64,000 bases of DNA, from the NCBI RefSeq assembly GCF_950295315.1, contig NW_026647620.1:113501-177500 (forward strand). Direction: 5' to 3'. Below the pieces are notes generated by a model that worked only from the letters and a program-made list of their open reading frames with translations, ran no database searches and had not been told where the DNA came from. Position 1 is the first letter of the stretch. Each line of letters begins with the position of its first letter. The translations under genes and the position numbers were made by a program. Source of the stretch: Erinaceus europaeus (lineage: Eukaryota > Chordata > Mammalia > Eulipotyphla > Erinaceidae). Of this stretch, positions 60,227 to 64,000 are shown piece after piece.

Positions 60227-61575
60227 AAGAATCAGTGAACACCTGTGAGCCCTGTGTTGCTCCATGGTCAGATGGTCACGGAAACCCCACTGAAGTGAGG
60301 TCGGGAGGCTCAGAGGTGAAAGCCCTGGGTTCAGCTGTGTCAGTGACTCCCCAGAACTGAACCTTCCCCTACAGGGAGCAACCCCCAGGAGCCGGACCGC
60401 GGCCTGGCAGCTGACCCTGAACAGACTGTTGGAGGTCAGGGTGGGCAGGGAGAAGACAGAAGCCACCGGCCCTAGGCCCCTCAGGAGGACGGGAGGGCAG
60501 TGGTTTAAGGGGCTCCCAGAGCAGCATGGCTGGAGAGGAGTCAGCACCTCCAGCTGCTGGGACCTCTCTCTGCCTCGGGAGACACCTCAGTCCTCTCTTC
60601 CCCAGGACCAGGAGGCTGACTGCCTCACAGGGTCACATTATCTGGTGGCCCTGGGAAGCCACTAGGCTGACAGGACTTCACTGACCAGGGTTTTCGAGGC
60701 ACAAAGATTGCTCCTGGTGTGCTGTGGTGTCCTGAAGAAGCCAGTCAGAGTCAGGAACTGAGTGTCCACCCCCCCGGGCACCACCCCACTGTCCCCAAGA
60801 TGAAGCGCCAGCCAGCCCAAGCTGCGACCCGCCTTCTGGCAGAGACACACTTTCCCACTGTTCTAGCTTCCTGGACTGAGAGTGATTTGTCAGAAGGCCT
60901 CGCTGGGTTACAGCACCAGGCACCTGCAGGGCGGACAGCACCCTGAAGTCCCGGGGCTGGGACTGGTGTGGCTGCCCTGCCCCTTGGAGCCGACGTGGAA
61001 ACCCAGTGCGGGAGGGAGCCAGCTCACTCCCCAGGGGCCTGGACCCCATGCTCTACAGGGGTGTCCACACCTCCCCCATTTTCCCCGGAGCTGCCTCTCA
61101 CTCGCCTACCGAGGGAGACTAGCTGCTGACAGACCCTGACCAAGGCCGGTACTGAGACACACCACCCACAGCTCCCTGGGAGCAGAAAGCAGAAGCTGGG
61201 GGGGGGGGTCCCCCAACTGGAAGCTCCCTGGTCCAGGCCACCATCAGGGCCGACACCAGGTGCTTTACTTAGCTGAGAGGGCCTGACGTCTGGGTGGGGA
61301 GCTGGGGGTCAGCATGGGGTCAGCACGTGACCACCGCCTGCAGCGGGGGCACCCAGACCGGCCGGCCTCAGTCATGTACCCCCAAGCCCCTGGGGTCACT
61401 GGGACGGACAGTGTGACTACTATAGGCATGGTTGCTGTGAGTAGGCAGTTTCTGTTTCCATTTGCTCTGGAGTTTTCCTAGAAAGGCAGAACCTTTCCCA
61501 CAAAAAGACGTGTGTCAACCATGGTCTACAGTCTCCCCAGCTTCTACTGATCTCCCAGCACTAAAATCTCTCTCT
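60227..61575. other. Unique sequence, no feature recognised
   Basis: Repeat-poor. No exon or gene recognised. Confidence 0.5.
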
Positions 61576-61579
61576 CTCT

Positions 61580-61802
61580 TTCTCTTTTAAATTTTTCTTA
61601 TTATCTTCACTTATTGGATAAAGACAGCCAGAAATCGAGAGTAAAGGTGGAGCTAGAGAGGGGGAGAGACAGAGAGACACCTGCAGCCCTGATTCACCAC
61701 TCGCAAAGCTTTCGCCCAGCAGCTGAGGACTGGAGGCTCAAACCCAGGTCCTTGCACATTGTAACGTGTGCTCTCAACCAGATGCACCACCACCCGGCCC
61801 CT
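61580..61802 (-). mobile_element. SINE-B copy
   Basis: Complete reverse SINE-B. CAGCACTAAAATCTC before and CAGCACTAATATCTC after are its target-site duplication. Confidence 0.83.
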
Positions 61803-62778
61803 CAGCACTAATATCTCAATGAGAGAAGGACAAGGGGAAGGGGAAAAAATGGGACAGGGCTTCATGCAGGCTCAGTAAGGATGGTTGTGCACAGACACGT
61901 CTGTCCTCCTGGACACCCCTTCCTGGCAGCCCCCTGTGCTGTATCTGAGATGAGATGAAGTCACCAGCTCTGAGCAGGGAGGCCGGAAACACTGAGTTCG
62001 GAGAGGACATGGGTCTTTGCTGGGGTCTCTCTAGGACCAGAGGGGCACAGCTCTCACTGATATACTGATGTCATTCCTCGGGGGACACTTTTCTCTCCCC
62101 CAATCAGCTCTGCCCAGCTGCGTTCCAGGGAGAAGGTGGTCTGTCCCCAAGCAGCGACCTCTGGAGAGCTGGTCTTCACCTCCCTCAGTGCTGCCTGTAA
62201 GGCCCCAGGCAGCTCACATGGGTCCCTAGCCTCTCGGGGGACACAGGCAAGGTCTTGGGCTCGCTCACACCACGTGGATACAGAGAAGAGAAATGCAGTG
62301 TGTAGGTGCTGCCTTGGCATAGCAGTGAAGCCTCAGCCAAGACCAAAAAAAAAGACAAAAGGAGAAAAAGGAGGAGGAGGAGGGTAAGGAGATGGGGGTG
62401 GAGGTGGAGGAGGGAGGGGGAAGGAGCTGGAGGAGGAGGAAGAGGAGGAGAAAGGGGCAGAGTCTCCATTTCTCTGGGTTCAACCAGCACCAAGCTCTGG
62501 CCCCTGGGACACACCTCTGCCATCAGCCTCACAGAGGACACTGAGCCCTCCTTGCTGTGTGTCCACATTCAGTCTGTTGTTTAAGCAGTGCTGTTTATGA
62601 AGAAGCTGGTCTACCCAGGTATGTAGTCGTAGAGGGAGAAATATTTCACAGCCCTCTCAGACAGTAGTGGATATCCCTGTGCAGTGCTACATCAAACTGA
62701 CAGATAATAGTTCGCTATAAAGTGAAATCTAAAATCCTCTGAAGTTTTCTGAATCTGTGACGTTAAAATGCATTGGCT
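61803..62778. other. Unique sequence with a GGA-rich tract
   Basis: A (GGA/GAG)n tract lies at about 62,360-62,455. Nothing else is recognised. Confidence 0.5.
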
Positions 62779-63075
62779 TGGGAGTCGGGCGGTAGCGCAG
62801 TGGGTTAAGCGTATGTGGCGCAAAGCACAAGGACCGGCATAAGGGTCCTGGTTCGAGCCCCTGGCTCCCCACCTGCAGGGGAGTCGATTCACAGGCGGTG
62901 AAGCAGGTCTGCAGGTGTCTGTCTTTCTCTCCCTCTCTGTCTTCCCCTCCTCTCTCCATTTCTCTCTGTCCTATCTAACAACGACGACATCAATAACAAT
63001 AATAATTACAACAACAATAAAAAACAACAAGGACAACAAAAGGGAAAATGAATAAATATTTTTTAAAAAATGTAA
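62779..63075 (+). mobile_element. SINE-A copy, first of three in series
   Basis: Near-consensus forward SINE-A bounded by AATGCATTGGCT on both sides. Confidence 0.87.
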
Positions 63076-63091
63076 AAAAATGCATTGGCTA

Positions 63092-63385
63092 GGGAGTCGG
63101 GTGGTAGCACAACAGGTTAAGCACCCGTGGCATAAAACGCAAGGACCAGTGTAAGGATCCCATTTCGAGCCCCTGGCTCCCCACCTGCAGGGGAGTCACT
63201 TCACAGGCAGTGAAGCAGGTCTGCAGGTGTTTATCCTTCTCTCCCCCTCTCTGTCTTCCCCTCCTCTCTCCATTTCTCTCTGTTCTATCCAACAACAACA
63301 TCAATAATAACTACAACAATAATAGCTACACAATAACTACAACAATAAAACAAGGGCAAAAAAGGGAATAAATAAATATATTTTA
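63092..63385 (+). mobile_element. SINE-A copy, second in series
   Basis: Forward SINE-A, more diverged than the first, starting after a second ATGCATTGGCT. Confidence 0.85.
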
Positions 63386-63606
63386 AAATTTTTTATTACC
63401 TTTATTTATCTGATAGAGACAGCCAGAAATTGAAAGGAGGAGGTGAGAGAGGGAGAGAGAGAGAGAGAGAAACAGGGAGAGACACCTGCAGACCTGCTTC
63501 ACCACTCACAAAGCTTTCCCCCTGCAGATGGGGACCAGGGGCTCGAACCCAGGTCCTTGTGCACTGTTATATGTGCGCTCAACCAGGTGCGCCACCACCC
63601 GGTCCC
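63386..63606 (-). mobile_element. SINE-B copy
   Basis: Complete reverse SINE-B inserted at the tail of the second SINE-A. Confidence 0.82.
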
Positions 63607-63637
63607 TAGATAAATATTTTTTAAAAATGCATTGGCG

Positions 63638-63765
63638 GGAGTCCATTTCTCTCTGTCCTAACAACGATGACATCAATAACACCACCAATAATAACTACAT
63701 CAACAATAAAAACAACAAGGGCAACCAAAAGGGAAAATAAATAAGTATTTAAAATATATATTAAA
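63638..63765 (+). mobile_element. SINE-A 3' fragment, third in series
   Basis: Begins GGGAGTCCATTTCTCTC, where the head joins directly to the late body, and keeps the CAACAA tail. Bounded by ATGCATTGGC and ATGCATTGAC. Confidence 0.75.
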
Positions 63766-64000
63766 AATGCATTGACTTTGTTGAACTACAAATTAAATAT
63801 TTCTGAAAAAAAAAGAAAAAAGATATACTTAGTGCAAGAAAGAACAAGACAGGAGGGTGAGAGAAAGAACGAGAAAGAGGATGAGAACGCTTCACCCAGC
63901 TCAGCTTTGACATAAGGTGTTGCCTGGGGTGGAGCCTTCGGCCTCAGGCAGCTGGCAGACGCTCAAAGGCCTCAACTCCCTCATCCCAGCGCCAGCTCAC
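63766..64000. other. Right edge of window, possible diverged SINE
   Basis: A-rich then GC-moderate sequence with no clear feature. Confidence 0.4.

Overview
The window is mammalian nuclear DNA. It has intron-rich genes with GT-AG junctions, CpG islands, AATAAA/ATTAAA polyadenylation signals, L1 LINE fragments and a very high density of tRNA-derived SINEs. Gene order is TOP6BL (C11orf80, + strand, 3' part only), RCE1 (+, complete), PC (pyruvate carboxylase, - strand, all coding exons) and LRFN4 (+, complete, nested inside a PC intron). This matches human 11q13.2. The SINE families look like those I know from hedgehogs (Erinaceidae, ERI-type), so I infer a hedgehog or close relative. That is recall of the repeats, not a database result.

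Layout. 1-20,700: the last six recognisable coding exons of TOP6BL, separated by introns packed with SINEs, old and young L1 pieces, a solo LTR and a small mariner-type element. 20,030-22,900: a CpG island with the TOP6BL 3' end, about 130 bp of RCE1 promoter, and the eight-exon RCE1 gene. 23,189-23,752: the convergent RCE1 and PC polyadenylation signals. 23,996-41,604: twenty PC coding exons on the - strand, all in phase, summing to 1,179 codons. LRFN4 (two coding exons, 636 codons) lies in the PC intron at 27,485-32,363. 41,605-64,000: no coding gene that I can recognise. By analogy with human PC this should be 5'-UTR introns of PC. It holds SINEs, a 1.5 kb L1, microsatellites, an 83-bp inverted repeat pair, a truncated U2 snRNA pseudogene and two copies of an unclassified repeat.

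SINE labels used below. SINE-A: head like GTAGCGCAGCGGGTTAA, about 280-340 bp, CAACAA-rich tail, sometimes a further block near CTCCAGGAGCAGTGGAT. SINE-B: head like GTGGCGCACCTGGTTGAG, about 200 bp. SINE-C: head like GGATAAAGCACTGGACTC, about 140 bp. SINE-D: head like AGATAGCATAATGGTTATG, about 110-150 bp. A - strand call means the reverse complement carries the head.

The genes have unrelated roles: TOP6BL in meiotic double-strand break formation, RCE1 in CAAX-protein proteolysis in the ER, PC in mitochondrial anaplerosis, LRFN4 in synaptic adhesion. They do not form a pathway. I found no new multi-gene system. The most unusual feature is a set of minisatellites in PC introns that sit against splice junctions and in two cases contain copies of the junction itself.
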